Below, piece after piece: positions 52,301 through 61,993 of a DNA stretch of 64,000 nt; position 1 is the first letter of the stretch; each line of letters opens with the position of its first letter. The notes beneath the pieces were generated by a model, which was given only the letters and a program-made list of their open reading frames with translations, had not been told where the DNA came from and did not search any database. The position numbers and the translations under genes are program-made. This DNA comes from Caldilineales bacterium (lineage in GTDB: Bacteria; Chloroflexota; Anaerolineae; J102), in the NCBI GenBank assembly GCA_019695115.1, contig JAIBAP010000002.1:1-64000 (forward strand), in the 5' to 3' direction.

Positions 52301-53356
52301 TCAACTCTCGATAATGCGGGCCATTTTTCCCATCCAATCATCCAACGAGAAGGTGGCCCTCACCCATTCCTGTGCGCGTCTGCCCATTGCCTCTGCCAAT
52401 TCTGGCTTGTTCCACAAATAACCGATGGCGTCGGCCATCGCTTCAGGATTGCCGATTTCAACCAGTATCCCTGTTTCACCGTCGAGAACATAATCTGGCA
52501 TCCCAGGGGTTTTCGATGCGATAACGGGCTTTCCCATGGTCTGCGCCAACAACGCCGAAGTGCTGCCCGCGCTCCACTGTGTTGTTTTTTGTAGGGGGAT
52601 GACCACAAAACGACATTGCTCATAGCACTGGCGGAGTTCCAGCAGGGATACGAAGGGCTTTGGCGCCACATTTTCGGGCAGATATCCGCGGTCGATGTCT
52701 CCCCTCTCTGGCATCCAGGCGCTGCCCAGGCGCAGGTGACAGGCGATGGTGGGCAGCCTGCGCATGGCCTCGATCAGCGTCGGGTAATCGCGTTTCGAGA
52801 GGCCGAGGCTCAGGATGTGGTCTGTGGCCGCGGCGGGCGTCCGATTGGCGCCTGGCGCAAAGAAGCTCATATCGACGGGGAAAAGGACCTGTTCCATCTG
52901 GTTCAATCCTTGCCCCAACGAAGTCTGCAAAACACTTGCTTCTGCCCGAGTCGGAGCGACGATGACATCCCATTTCTGAAATATCTTGGCCGTTTTCACC
53001 AATTGCAACCGATGCCACAAAAGCAAATGATGTTCGATAACGATCTGCTTGACGGATTTTGGGAGAAAATGAGCGATTGGGATGGCAATTCGTTCTGACA
53101 TCATGAGAACGCGGATATAACCGCCTTTGCGCACCAATCGGGCCACCCAGATCGCCTGCCTGAAATCAAGCCGTGACTTCTGCTCGAGCCAGCGCGCCGG
53201 CGTGTTGGCCTGAAAACGATTGACATCCACATAGTCGGCTCGTAGTTGCCTGGCAAGCTCCAGATAGTCGATGCGCGGGTGTAAGCCGGCCTCGATCCTT
53301 TCTGCTATGCCGGCCGGGGTTGGGCTAGACGAGACAATCAAAGCGCGCATTCTCAC
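52301..53356 (-). CDS. GT4-family glycosyltransferase
   Basis: This 351-aa GT-B enzyme has N-terminus RALIVSSSPTPAGIAERI and donor domain ILSLGLSKRDYPTLIEAMR. The C-terminal block STSALLAQTMGKPVIASKTP with GMPDYVLDGETGILVEIGNP fits family 4. The canonical first Glu of E-x7-E is Ala-Gln in this protein. Two starts are possible (53356 or 53350). It overlaps the downstream end of the O-antigen ligase-type gene by 4 bp. Confidence 0.88.
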   Translation of the reverse strand: MRMRALIVSSSPTPAGIAERIEAGLHPRIDYLELARQLRADYVDVNRFQANTPARWLEQKSRLDFRQAIWVARLVRKGGYIRVLMMSERIAIPIAHFLPKSVKQIVIEHHLLLWHRLQLVKTAKIFQKWDVIVAPTRAEASVLQTSLGQGLNQMEQVLFPVDMSFFAPGANRTPAAATDHILSLGLSKRDYPTLIEAMRRLPTIACHLRLGSAWMPERGDIDRGYLPENVAPKPFVSLLELRQCYEQCRFVVIPLQKTTQWSAGSTSALLAQTMGKPVIASKTPGMPDYVLDGETGILVEIGNPEAMADAIGYLWNKPELAEAMGRRAQEWVRATFSLDDWMGKMARIIES

Positions 53357-54834
53357 AGGGCCGGGCGATGTTCTTCCAGATATGCATACCCATCATTTTT
53401 CGCCATGCGCGCCGCCAGAGCCACCAACCCTCCCATCAGCACCCAGCCCATCACGCTGGCGCGAAAGCCGGGGAAACCGATGTTGTAGACAAAGGGAAGG
53501 AACCAATCGCCCAACAAGCCGCTGGCCAACATGGCGATGAACCCGGCCAGGACGCCGTGCGCAAAGGCGGAGTCGAAGTCGCCGCCGTCCCGCAAGCGGC
53601 GGGCGGTGCGCCAGGCCAGCCGCCCAAAGGCGCCTGCAAACCAGAGAAAAGCAGCCAGCCCGACGATGCCGCTGAAGGCGAAAATATCGTAGTAATTGTT
53701 GTGCGTCGAGACGTTGGCACGGCGAAAGAGATAATCGGCAACCAGGTCGGGGCGCGACCAGGTGTAGTGACGATAGGCAGCCAGACCGAGGCCGAACCAG
53801 GGTCGTTCGCGCACGAATTCCCAGACGATCCGCCAGTGCGCCAACCGCCCGCCGCCACTCTTGGCGATTTCTCTATCGAACTGCAATCCCACCATCAGTT
53901 TGTCCAGGTTGAGCCAGATTGCCACGGCGCCGATCACGAACAAGAGCAGAGCCAGGCGCGGGAAGCGCAAAGCCAGGAGCACGCAGCCGACGATGAGAAC
54001 CGGGACCCAACCCGAAAGCCAAAGCACGCCGGCCACAAAAACCAGGAAATAGAGCAGCGCCGCCAGGGCTGCAGCCAGGAAGCATCGGGCCAGCGCCGGC
54101 AGATGGCGATTGAATAGCATCTGGCTCAGGGCCATGGCTGCAAACCACACCCCAAACAGACTGGTCATCGCACCGCCGCTCACTATCGACTCGACCCCAT
54201 TTTGTTGCTCCGCCAGCATCCTGGCGCCGATGGCCGCAGCGCCCACGGCCAGGAAACTGAAGGTCGTCCAGCGCAGCCATCGCTCTTTCTCTAGTAGATT
54301 GGCCGCCAGCCACATCGCCGCCAGCGAGAAGGCGTAGATCGCCCATTGGCCCAATTGCACCGCCAGCGCGTTGGCCGGCTTGGGCACGAAGGGATCCCAC
54401 ATGAGGTCGCCCAACACCCAGGCCAGCGTGATCATTGCCAAGAAAGCCAGCATCGGCAGGTTGACCGGTGTGCGGACAAAGGAGAATCGCCGGTGGCGCA
54501 CCATCGAGAGCAACCAAAGCCCGAGGAAGACCGGCACGGCCACCACAGCGACGTTCACCCGCACCACATTGCTGACCTGGAAATCAACCGGCACAAAGAG
54601 GGCGATCAGTGGCAGCGCCATCAGTCCTACGGCCGGCGCAATCAGGAACAAGGCCGCACCCAGGCCACCTACAACGGCCAGAAAAAGCAGCGGCGAGGCC
54701 CGCGCCCCGGCCAGAACGGCGACGCCGAGGGCGCCAGCAATGACCAGCAACGCTTCGGGCCGCAAACGCACTGCGCTCTGCCTGATGAAACCGCCGCGCT
54801 CATTGCCCTGCCGAGGCCATGCCGACTCGCTCAT
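53353..54834 (-). CDS. O-antigen ligase/polymerase-type membrane protein
   Basis: This 493-aa protein has about 11-12 transmembrane helices (first block LLVIAGALGVAVLAGARASPLLFLAVVGGL). A large extracytoplasmic loop near residues 320-380 contains the Wzy_C/WaaL-like pattern VRERPWFGLGLAAYRHY and HNNYYDIFAFSGIVGLAAF. Such proteins polymerise or ligate undecaprenyl-linked repeat units. The ATG at 54834 is preceded by AGGAAGG and overlaps the previous gene by ATGA; the longer frame is not supported. It pairs with a second, TPR-bearing ligase-type gene at 58227. Confidence 0.88.
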   Translation of the reverse strand: MSESAWPRQGNERGGFIRQSAVRLRPEALLVIAGALGVAVLAGARASPLLFLAVVGGLGAALFLIAPAVGLMALPLIALFVPVDFQVSNVVRVNVAVVAVPVFLGLWLLSMVRHRRFSFVRTPVNLPMLAFLAMITLAWVLGDLMWDPFVPKPANALAVQLGQWAIYAFSLAAMWLAANLLEKERWLRWTTFSFLAVGAAAIGARMLAEQQNGVESIVSGGAMTSLFGVWFAAMALSQMLFNRHLPALARCFLAAALAALLYFLVFVAGVLWLSGWVPVLIVGCVLLALRFPRLALLLFVIGAVAIWLNLDKLMVGLQFDREIAKSGGGRLAHWRIVWEFVRERPWFGLGLAAYRHYTWSRPDLVADYLFRRANVSTHNNYYDIFAFSGIVGLAAFLWFAGAFGRLAWRTARRLRDGGDFDSAFAHGVLAGFIAMLASGLLGDWFLPFVYNIGFPGFRASVMGWVLMGGLVALAARMAKNDGYAYLEEHRPAL

Positions 54835-55739
54835 GCCCGACCTTCCTCTTGCGACCAGCGTCGCGCCAAAGCCGCCCGCATCTCCGGGCTGTAGAAATGC
54901 CGGGCGTAGCGCGAATCGTAAATAGTCCGACAAAGCGACGCCGGGAGCTTGAAGGTTGTGGTCACGGTTTGATAGGCGGCGGCATAGCTTTTGTTTTCGG
55001 CCACATTGGCTTTCACCAGGCTGAGGGGGGCCGGATGCCCCACGAAGGAGCCAATACGGTCGGTGTTGCGATCGAGGTCTTCCAGGCGCAAGGCCAACAG
55101 CCGCACCCTACCCAACTCGACCAAACCATAACCCGCTTCCCGATCGAAGGGATGGTCGAAGATATCGATGCCGAAAACCTGCTTCAATTCCGACTCGAAC
55201 CACACATGGCACTTGTCCGTTCGCTCAGCATAGTTGGTGAAAGCCGCCTCCATCCTGGCCAATACCCCTTCGACGTGGACGCCGCCATCGCTTAACGTCA
55301 GTTCGGGGTAATACAGGCGGATCTGCTCGAAAAGCTCCGAAATCCGGCGGGCGACGGGGTCGCGCACCAGGGTGACGATCCACCATTGACGGTCTGGCTG
55401 GCGGTCGAGCTGCCAGCGCAGGCTTTGGCTCTCGCGCAGATGTCGTTCGATTTTTGCGCCCGCCGCTCGATAGCGATCTTCCTCGGCCCGAATGCCCGCG
55501 GGCGAGAGCCAATGGACGTGATAGATGGGATGAGGCAACTCCAGGCTCCTCAGCGTCATATAGACCGTCCGCGACCCGACCTTGCCCATTTGATAGACGA
55601 GAATGGCCGGTTGCCGGTTCTGCTGCTGCCGGTACAGCCACAGCCGTTCGCCGAACGAATACTTCGCCGCGCGGAGAAGGTGCACAGGGCCGCCGATTAA
55701 CGGCGCCGCCTGCAATCGTTCAAGGTTTGGCCTGGGCAT
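54831..55739 (-). CDS. Putative capsular polysaccharide synthesis protein (sulfotransferase-like)
   Basis: This 302-aa protein has ILVYQMGKVGSRTVYMTL (PAPS-loop-like start), HVHWLSPAGI, WIVTLVRDPVARRISELFEQ, VWFESELKQVFGIDIF and RLLALRLEDL. This combination is that of the putative capsular polysaccharide synthesis/NKWYS family, distant from sulfotransferases. A role in sulfation or another phosphosulfate-related modification is suggested but not proven. The ATG at 55739 (MPRPNLERL) is preferred; the longer frame overlaps the flippase. It overlaps the flippase end by 20 bp and the ligase start by 4 bp. Confidence 0.72.
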   Translation of the reverse strand: MPRPNLERLQAAPLIGGPVHLLRAAKYSFGERLWLYRQQQNRQPAILVYQMGKVGSRTVYMTLRSLELPHPIYHVHWLSPAGIRAEEDRYRAAGAKIERHLRESQSLRWQLDRQPDRQWWIVTLVRDPVARRISELFEQIRLYYPELTLSDGGVHVEGVLARMEAAFTNYAERTDKCHVWFESELKQVFGIDIFDHPFDREAGYGLVELGRVRLLALRLEDLDRNTDRIGSFVGHPAPLSLVKANVAENKSYAAAYQTVTTTFKLPASLCRTIYDSRYARHFYSPEMRAALARRWSQEEGRA

Positions 55740-57276
55740 GGTTGACAATTCGCCTGGCGCGAAGGAAGTAGTTGGCGCGATCCTGGGCGCTGGCGCCAAG
55801 CAGCAGATAAGTCAAGCCAAAGATAAGCGAACTGCCAGCGACATCGAAGGCGACGACGCCCCAATTCGAGATGGGTAGCCACTTTTGCGCCAGGAAGAGG
55901 AAGGCAGCCGTCGCTATCATCGGCCAAAGCACTGGCCGCAGCAACTGCCATAGCACCGCTCGATGCGAGAGGCCGAGCTCACGATTCACCAACGGCAGCA
56001 TGAGCAAGACGTTGACGAACAAGACCGATAGGGCGTTGGCCACAGCCAGCCCTGTCCCGGCCCAGCGGATGGCGAGGGCCACGCATAGGCTCAGATTGAC
56101 GACGATCTGTAGGAGGGCGATGAACATGCGCAACCTGGCCTTACCGGTGGCCACCAGCAGGTTGCCGCCGGGCCGCGTGAAGGCAAGGATGGCAAAGAAG
56201 ATGGCGAGCGGGTAGAGAATCGGCCCAGCATTCTGATACTCCGGCCCAATCCACAGCGTCAAGACATCCACGCCGACAATGAGCAGAAAGGTGAGCATCA
56301 GGCCGCAAAGCAAAGCCACGACTTTGCTTCCCTCCAGGTAGAGCTTGCGCAGACGGGCGTGATCGAGTCGCCCGTGCATTTCGGCATAGGCCGGGAAGAG
56401 CACAGCCGCAAATGGCGCCACCAACAAAGCAAGCATGTTGGCCAGCTTGTAGGGCACGGCATAGGCGGTGATGGTCTCGACCGGATAGAGGAGGCCAAGG
56501 ATAATCGTGTCGGTGCGTAGCAACACCAGCCCAGAAATCTGGATCACGAAGACGGCGGCGCTGTAGCCGAAGATCTGGCGGGCGGTGGCGCGCCGGGCGC
56601 GACGCAGCGATAGCTTGAGTTGGGGCGCCGTCCGGCGGATGAAGTAAAGCCGCCCGCCGGCCAGGACGATGGTGGAGACAATGCTGATCCCCGCCACCGC
56701 CACCAGGCCATAACCCCGCTGGAGCAAGACGACGATCAGAACTGCCTCCAGCGCCTGCGCCACCACGTTGGCGATGTTGTTGAGGTCGATGCGCTGGTAG
56801 CCCACCAGGATGGCGTTGTACAGGCTGGTGGGCAGCATGATGGCAAAATCGATCGCTTCCAGGATGAAAGTCTGTGTTGCCAGCGAGGCATCCTGCGGGG
56901 CAATGTTGAAAATAGTGGGAATCCACGGCGCCAGAACCAGCATGAGGACGCCGGCGATGGCGGCCAGCCCCAGGTAGAGGGCGAAAACCGTGCTGGCCAG
57001 CTCGCTCAACTCATTTTCACGGCCCTGGCCCGTATACTGGGCCACATAGCGGGCCAGCGAGGTGGAGAGGCCCAGGTCGAGCAGTTGGAAATAGGCGATG
57101 AACGAGCCTAACAGGATCCAGAGGCCATATTGGGCGTCGCCCAGGCTTCGCACCAGAAACGGCGTCAGCAAAAAGCCGATGCCCAGGGTGATGAAGGAGC
57201 CGGCGTAGTTGGCTGTGGTATTCCGGGCCAGCTTTTGGGTCAGGGAGGACGTCGTCGTCTGTTGCATCTGACTCAA
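55720..57276 (-). CDS. Oligosaccharide flippase (Wzx/MATE-like)
   Basis: This 518-aa membrane protein has 12-14 predicted helices (NTTANYAGSFITLGIGFLLTPFLV at the N-terminus, YGLWILLGSFIAYFQLLDLG next). It is a polysaccharide-transport protein of the MVF/PST superfamily that flips lipid-linked repeat units to the outside. The frame begins with TTG (57276, with GAGGA 7 bases upstream) overlapping the GT2 stop; an internal ATG at 57267 is an alternative. Length and helix pattern are typical. It supports a Wzx/Wzy-type pathway together with the ligase/polymerase, BY-kinase and WbaP-type gene. Confidence 0.9.
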   Translation of the reverse strand: MSQMQQTTTSSLTQKLARNTTANYAGSFITLGIGFLLTPFLVRSLGDAQYGLWILLGSFIAYFQLLDLGLSTSLARYVAQYTGQGRENELSELASTVFALYLGLAAIAGVLMLVLAPWIPTIFNIAPQDASLATQTFILEAIDFAIMLPTSLYNAILVGYQRIDLNNIANVVAQALEAVLIVVLLQRGYGLVAVAGISIVSTIVLAGGRLYFIRRTAPQLKLSLRRARRATARQIFGYSAAVFVIQISGLVLLRTDTIILGLLYPVETITAYAVPYKLANMLALLVAPFAAVLFPAYAEMHGRLDHARLRKLYLEGSKVVALLCGLMLTFLLIVGVDVLTLWIGPEYQNAGPILYPLAIFFAILAFTRPGGNLLVATGKARLRMFIALLQIVVNLSLCVALAIRWAGTGLAVANALSVLFVNVLLMLPLVNRELGLSHRAVLWQLLRPVLWPMIATAAFLFLAQKWLPISNWGVVAFDVAGSSLIFGLTYLLLGASAQDRANYFLRARRIVNHAQAKP

Positions 57277-58220
57277 GTGCGGTTCCTCAGCGCGAAAGGC
57301 GGTTCGCCGAAGCGGCCGAGCATGAAATCCACCACGGCCCGCACTTTGTAGGGGGCCAGGGGGCGGCGGCGCTGATAACGGTTGCTTAGTGACCAGACCA
57401 ACGCCTGCCGTAGGTCCTGCCCGAACGCCCGTTGCGCCAGTTGCCAGATGGTCGCGCCACGATTACGGCTGAAGAGCAAGCGGTTGCGGGTCATCAAGTA
57501 GACATACCAGGGCGATTGCTGCCGTTCCTCGACCGCGATCTTGTGCCAGACCCTGGCCTGGGGCGCCAGCCAGACCTGATAGCCGGCCTCGCGCGCTCGC
57601 GCACACCAATCGATGTCTTCGTAATAGGCAAACATGCGTTCATCCAGCAGCCCAATCTCTTCGACCACCGTTCGTTTGATCAAGAGGGCGCAGCCACTCA
57701 TCCAATCCAGCGGTCGCGGGATGAGATCACCATGCCATGAATCGAGCGATCGGCCCCGCCCCGTGTTCGCCTCCACCATCCCGCCGGCAAAGGCGATGCG
57801 TTCGGGTTCGTCGTAGAAGTAGATCATTGGCCCGACGATGCCGATGCTCGCGTCCGACTCGGCAAAATCGATCAGCAGGCCGAGCAGGTCGGGCGCGACC
57901 TCGGCATCGTTGTTCAGGAGCATGACATAGTCGGCGCCGTGGGCCAGGGCGTGGCGGATGGCGACGTTGTTGCCGCCGGCAAAACCCAGGTTTCGTTCGT
58001 TGCGCAGCAGCGTGATCTGCGGAAAGGCGGCGGTGATGAGGGCCGTGGGATCCGGGCGCGAACCGTTGTCGACGACGATGACCTGATCCGGGAGTCGTTC
58101 CAGGCGGTAGAGCGAACGCAGACAGGCCAGGGTCAGGTCAGTCCGGTTCCAGTTGAGGACGATGACGGCCACAGATAAGCTGGCCGCCTCGTTTGTTGTC
58201 GAAGGCGGTAATGAGGTCAA
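57273..58220 (-). CDS. GT2-family glycosyltransferase (rhamnosyltransferase-like)
   Basis: This 315-aa GT-A enzyme has N-terminus VAVIVLNWNRTDLTLACL, VDNGSRPDPT and the DXD-like VMLLNNDAEVAP. GCALLIKRTVVEEIGLLDERMFAYYEDIDWCARAREAGYQV is the acceptor-side block of the WcaA/rhamnosyltransferase group. It is intact. The stop overlaps the flippase start. It is 6 bp after the second ligase-type gene, so the genes form one transcription unit. Confidence 0.91.
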   Translation of the reverse strand: MTSLPPSTTNEAASLSVAVIVLNWNRTDLTLACLRSLYRLERLPDQVIVVDNGSRPDPTALITAAFPQITLLRNERNLGFAGGNNVAIRHALAHGADYVMLLNNDAEVAPDLLGLLIDFAESDASIGIVGPMIYFYDEPERIAFAGGMVEANTGRGRSLDSWHGDLIPRPLDWMSGCALLIKRTVVEEIGLLDERMFAYYEDIDWCARAREAGYQVWLAPQARVWHKIAVEERQQSPWYVYLMTRNRLLFSRNRGATIWQLAQRAFGQDLRQALVWSLSNRYQRRRPLAPYKVRAVVDFMLGRFGEPPFALRNRT

Positions 58221-58226
58221 TTCAGC

Positions 58227-59981
58227 TTATCTTCCAATCTTGAAGCCCATTTCGATGCCGGCCTGGCGGATGCCCTCGGCGCGTTTGTTCTCGCGCAGGC
58301 TGCGATACCATGCCCAGCGGAGTTGCAGCGATTGTTGTAGCAGCCAGTCGAAATCCCACCACAGCTGGTTGCTGACCGAACGCCAGAGTCGAATCGCTTC
58401 ATCGCTTTGGCCGGCGATGGCATAGCTCTCGCCCAGGCTGGCCCGTGTGGCCTGTTGGCCGGGCGCCGTCTGATAGGCCCGCTGTAAGTGCTGGCGGGCG
58501 GCTTCGTATTCGCCCAACGAGAGTTCGATCTGCCCCAGGCGGCGGTTGGCTGTGGCTTGGCCGGGGTTCAGGGCCAGGGCCGCCCGGTAGTGGGCAATGG
58601 CCGGGGCCAGGTCGGAGGCCGACTCGCGGCGCACCTGGTCGATGAAGCGAGGTTTGGGCCAGTGGTAGCGGCTGAGTTCGATGCGCGACTGTTCGACCGC
58701 GCCCAGGTTGGCCTGCCAGGCAGCGCGGGTGAAGGGCAGGAGCAAAAGGAGAGCAATGGCCGGGGACAGGGCGACGATGAGGATGGCCGGCATCAGGCGA
58801 CGTCGGGCCGGGGTCGGGTCGGGGCGGGTCAATCCCAGGCCGAAGCCGATGGGCAGGAACATCAGCGGAACCATGCGCGAGGCATAGAGGCCGGCGTCGG
58901 CCAACCCATGGACGATCATCGCTATCGCCGCCGCCGCCGCTGCCAGGGCCAGGATGCCGCCACTGCTGCGGGCGGCAAGCCATGCCCGCCAGAGGGCCAA
59001 AGCCAGGAGGATGAGAAACGCAGCCAGCCCGAAGATCCCCTGCTCGATGGCGATTTGCAGGAAAAGGTTGTGCATGTGGGGGATGAAACCGACATGGATG
59101 AGCATGACATAGACCGCATGCACCATCATCGTGCTGCCCAATCCGCTGCCGGTGAAGGGATAGTCGCGGATGAGGTCGAGTGCGTGTTGCCACAAAGCCA
59201 GACGATTGACGACGGTGTTCGAGCCGCCGCCTGCTGGCGTGAAGGCGGATGACGTGAGCGCCAGCCACAGGGCCACAGCCATACCAATGACGGCGACGGC
59301 CGCCAGCGCCCGCACCAGCCAGCGGGCCGTGGCGCTGTGCTGGCCGCGGCTCTGCCAGCGCCGATAAGCGGCTGCCAGAATGCCTGCCACCAAGCCCAAC
59401 CAGGCCCCGCGCGCCACTGTGAACACCAGCGCTAACCCTGCCGCGGCCAGCGCCAGCGCGGCCAGCGCCGCCAACAGCTTGTGCACCCACCCGCGTCGGC
59501 GCAGCCACAGCCAGATCAGTCCGCCTGCACCCAGGCAGATGAGCAGACTCAGACCCGAAGCGGCGACGTTGGGGTGCAAGTTCTCGGGGACGGGCACGGC
59601 CGGCCGCGTGGCCTGTATCCAAAGCCCCACCTGATACAACCCTGGCAGCTTTTTCACACCATTGCCGGCCCAATCGAAGCTGAGCATGAAATACGCGCCC
59701 AGCAGCCCAGCAGCCGGGGCGCAGCCCAGCGCCAGCCATGCCAAAGCCCGCTCGCCCCACACCCGCCCCACCCCCCAGATCACCACCATCAACACCATGC
59801 CGGCTGCAATCAAGGCCAGACGGCGCCAGGCGGAAGCCTGGTCGAAAGCCGTCCACACACCCATGATGCCCGTCGCCAGGAAGAGGATGGCGGCCAGTGC
59901 AGCCGCGACATCAGCCGTTCGAGACCGGGCAGAGCCAGCCCCGGCCATCTTCTGGACGCCAGCTTCGGTTGTCTCAGCCAT
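58227..59981 (-). CDS. O-antigen ligase-type protein with C-terminal TPR
   Basis: This 584-aa protein has about 10 transmembrane helices. The ligase signature is near residues 290-340 (DLIRDYPFTGSGLGSTMMVH, then HMHNLFLQIAIEQGIFGLAAF). A C-terminal soluble TPR-like tail (about 470-560; PAIAHYRAALALNPGQATANRRLGQIEL, AIAGQSDEAIRLWRSVSNQ) follows. The ATG at 59981 (MAETTEAG) has a weak GGAAG upstream; 54 further codons are open but composition is unlike coding sequence. TPR tails are common in O-antigen ligase-type proteins of this phylum. It is a second polymerase or ligase in the same cluster. Confidence 0.88.
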   Translation of the reverse strand: MAETTEAGVQKMAGAGSARSRTADVAAALAAILFLATGIMGVWTAFDQASAWRRLALIAAGMVLMVVIWGVGRVWGERALAWLALGCAPAAGLLGAYFMLSFDWAGNGVKKLPGLYQVGLWIQATRPAVPVPENLHPNVAASGLSLLICLGAGGLIWLWLRRRGWVHKLLAALAALALAAAGLALVFTVARGAWLGLVAGILAAAYRRWQSRGQHSATARWLVRALAAVAVIGMAVALWLALTSSAFTPAGGGSNTVVNRLALWQHALDLIRDYPFTGSGLGSTMMVHAVYVMLIHVGFIPHMHNLFLQIAIEQGIFGLAAFLILLALALWRAWLAARSSGGILALAAAAAAIAMIVHGLADAGLYASRMVPLMFLPIGFGLGLTRPDPTPARRRLMPAILIVALSPAIALLLLLPFTRAAWQANLGAVEQSRIELSRYHWPKPRFIDQVRRESASDLAPAIAHYRAALALNPGQATANRRLGQIELSLGEYEAARQHLQRAYQTAPGQQATRASLGESYAIAGQSDEAIRLWRSVSNQLWWDFDWLLQQSLQLRWAWYRSLRENKRAEGIRQAGIEMGFKIGR

Positions 59982-60239
59982 TCTGCTTTCTTCCGCCGGG
60001 CAAGCGCCGCCGGCTCGCGCGACCATCGAGCAAGCCGTGGGCATTGGGGTTATGGTCACAAGGCCCGGAGCTTGAGCTACAACGGGATGCTTGCTGCTTG
60101 TCAGCAGGGCGCACAAATTCTGATCGCATCGAAGGGAAGGCAATCTTACCCGGGACTCTGGCGGCTTTGCCGGCCCTGGTCAAAGTCGGGGGAATGTACT
60201 CCGCAGGCCCGGCCTTGTCAAGGCGCGGGCAAAGCAGGC

Positions 60240-61985
60240 TTAGTGCGAGTGGCGAGGTTGTTGGCGCCAGGCAGCCACGGCCAGACGGGGGAAGTAGTAG
60301 ATCGATGCCGGCGGGGTGGCGGTTGGCGAGGCCGTCGCCTCTGGCGTGGGGGTGGGCGTGGGGGCGGGCGGGCTTGCCGTTGGCGTCTCGGTGGGGGTGG
60401 CGGTGGGTGAGGCCGTGGGCGTTGGCGAAGGCGTGGCCGTGGGTGTGGGGGTGGCGCTGGGTGTCCAGGTGGGTGTGCGGGTGGGTGTGCGCGTGGGGGT
60501 GGGTGTGCGGGTGGGTGTGCGCGTGGGGCTTGGCGTGCGGGTGGGCGAGGGGGTGCGGGTGGCGGTGGGGGTGATGGTGGCGGTGGGGGTGGGCTGGCTG
60601 AGGTCCTGCACCAGGCGGGGGCTGCCATCGATCCCTATCTTCACCCAGCCATCCCGCCGTCCGTCTTTGTCACCCGCCCCACCGTCGCTGATCTGGCTGC
60701 TCGCGCCCAGCTTATCGAGCAGGCGCAGGCTGCCGCCCACTGCTGCCAGCTGCAACGACTGGTCGAGCGCCTGCGAGGTGCGGGTCCACAACACCGTTTT
60801 GCGCTGGCCGCCCACCAGCAGATCATAGCCCTCGACCGCGCTGGGCAGGTCGTGGCGCGGCTGCAACAAGGTCGCCCCACTCAGTTCTGTCACCATGGCG
60901 CGATAGGCTTGATAGGCGGGCTTGGGTGCGAAATTGGCCCGCAACAGGCCATACGTATAGCGCAGCCACGGTTCGTCGATGGCTTCGAACCAGATCACTA
61001 CCCCAATATCGGCTGCCATCGCCCGCACGTGCTCCTGCCATACATAGCGGGCCGACAGTTCATCGTTGTAGGGGATGTTGTCGCTGGCCGGGCCACTGGT
61101 GGGATGCCCGGTCTCGGTGCAGAAAATGGGTTTGTCGAGACCGGTGGCGTTTCGCACTTCCTGGCGGATGTAATTGGCCTTGAAGATGATGTCGTTGTTA
61201 TAGCGCCCGTTGTCCCACACCCAGGCCCAGGCGGGATAGTAGTGGAAGTTGGTGATGTCGAAGTACTGCCCACCGCCCGCCGCCAGCACTTCGTCCAGGA
61301 AATTGGGGTCGAACGGCCCCCGCGATCGCGGTGGATCCCACCAGTTCTCATAGGCCAGGCCGCCCAACAGCACCTGCGCCTGGGAATTGGCTGCCTTGAT
61401 CGCCGGATAGACATAAGAAAGCATGTTGGCGTAGGCGGCGCCGCCGGCGCCGGCGGCATGGTTGGGGTGGGCGCGGCCCCAACATCCGCCCAGCCAGACC
61501 AGGTTGACGGCGTCGCTGTTGTCCGGCTCGTTGTAGATGGCCCAGTGCAGGACATTGTAGGGCGGGACGCTGTAGCGCGCGACCAGGGCGGCCATGAATC
61601 GGGCGAAGTCCGGCAGGTGCTGGGGATAGATGGGACCGCAATAGGTGGCCGCCGCCCAGCTGGGGTTGCCCGAGACGGTGACGATGGTGCGGAAGCCCCA
61701 TCTGGCGCCGTCGTCGAAGGCGGCGTCGGCGGCCTGCCAGTCATAGACGCCGGGGCTGGTCTCGATCGCTGCCCAATCGAGATGCCGGTGCGCCCAGCCA
61801 ACGCCCAGTTCCGCCATCTGCTGGGCGCCGACGAGGCTGGAACTGGGATAGAAATAGACGCCGAACGGATCGGCGCCGGAGCCGGCCTGGGCTTGCACAG
61901 GCCGGCTCCGGCCACCGGCGCCAGAGAGAAGGATCAGAGCCAGGGCAAGCGGCGCCGCGGCGATGAATGCCAGCCGTCGTCGCAA
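60240..61985 (-). CDS. Secreted glycoside hydrolase (clan GH-A-like), Thr-Pro linker, FP tail
   Basis: This 581-aa extracellular enzyme has a signal peptide beginning [20 protein letters not shown] and a (beta/alpha)8 domain ([20 protein letters not shown] onward). The acid/base Glu candidate is E153 in IYNEPDNS, and the nucleophile candidate is E291 in FCTETGHPT. This is the GH-A pattern of GH39/GH5-like enzymes. A small C-terminal beta domain (about 390-460), a long (T/S)PTPT linker and [19 protein letters not shown] at the end complete it. The start is taken as TTG 61985 (AGGTG upstream), after the neighbour's stop; an ATG at 62051 would overlap that gene. It has a paralogue directly upstream. 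Confidence 0.78.
   Translation of the reverse strand: MRRRLAFIAAAPLALALILLSGAGGRSRPVQAQAGSGADPFGVYFYPSSSLVGAQQMAELGVGWAHRHLDWAAIETSPGVYDWQAADAAFDDGARWGFRTIVTVSGNPSWAAATYCGPIYPQHLPDFARFMAALVARYSVPPYNVLHWAIYNEPDNSDAVNLVWLGGCWGRAHPNHAAGAGGAAYANMLSYVYPAIKAANSQAQVLLGGLAYENWWDPPRSRGPFDPNFLDEVLAAGGGQYFDITNFHYYPAWAWVWDNGRYNNDIIFKANYIRQEVRNATGLDKPIFCTETGHPTSGPASDNIPYNDELSARYVWQEHVRAMAADIGVVIWFEAIDEPWLRYTYGLLRANFAPKPAYQAYRAMVTELSGATLLQPRHDLPSAVEGYDLLVGGQRKTVLWTRTSQALDQSLQLAAVGGSLRLLDKLGASSQISDGGAGDKDGRRDGWVKIGIDGSPRLVQDLSQPTPTATITPTATRTPSPTRTPSPTRTPTRTPTPTRTPTRTPTWTPSATPTPTATPSPTPTASPTATPTETPTASPPAPTPTPTPEATASPTATPPASIYYFPRLAVAAWRQQPRHSH
60330..60600. repeat. G-rich minisatellite encoding a Thr-Pro linker
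   Basis: The plus strand is a run of GGGTG/GGGCG-type units that encode the (T/S/R)PTPT linker on the minus strand. It could form G-quadruplexes on the non-transcribed strand. The pattern is imperfect with no single unit length. Confidence 0.85.
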
Positions 61986-61993
61986 GGGCGCAC

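Noticed and set aside
52109-54175. 17-base match between the truncated GT2 and the O-antigen ligase gene as proof of recombination
   Set aside because: A single match of this length can occur by chance in 64 kb of biased sequence; it is only mentioned as a possibility.
60330-60600. Promoter or origin-like G-rich element
   Set aside because: The G-rich sequence is explained by the Thr-Pro linker codons of the minus-strand gene.
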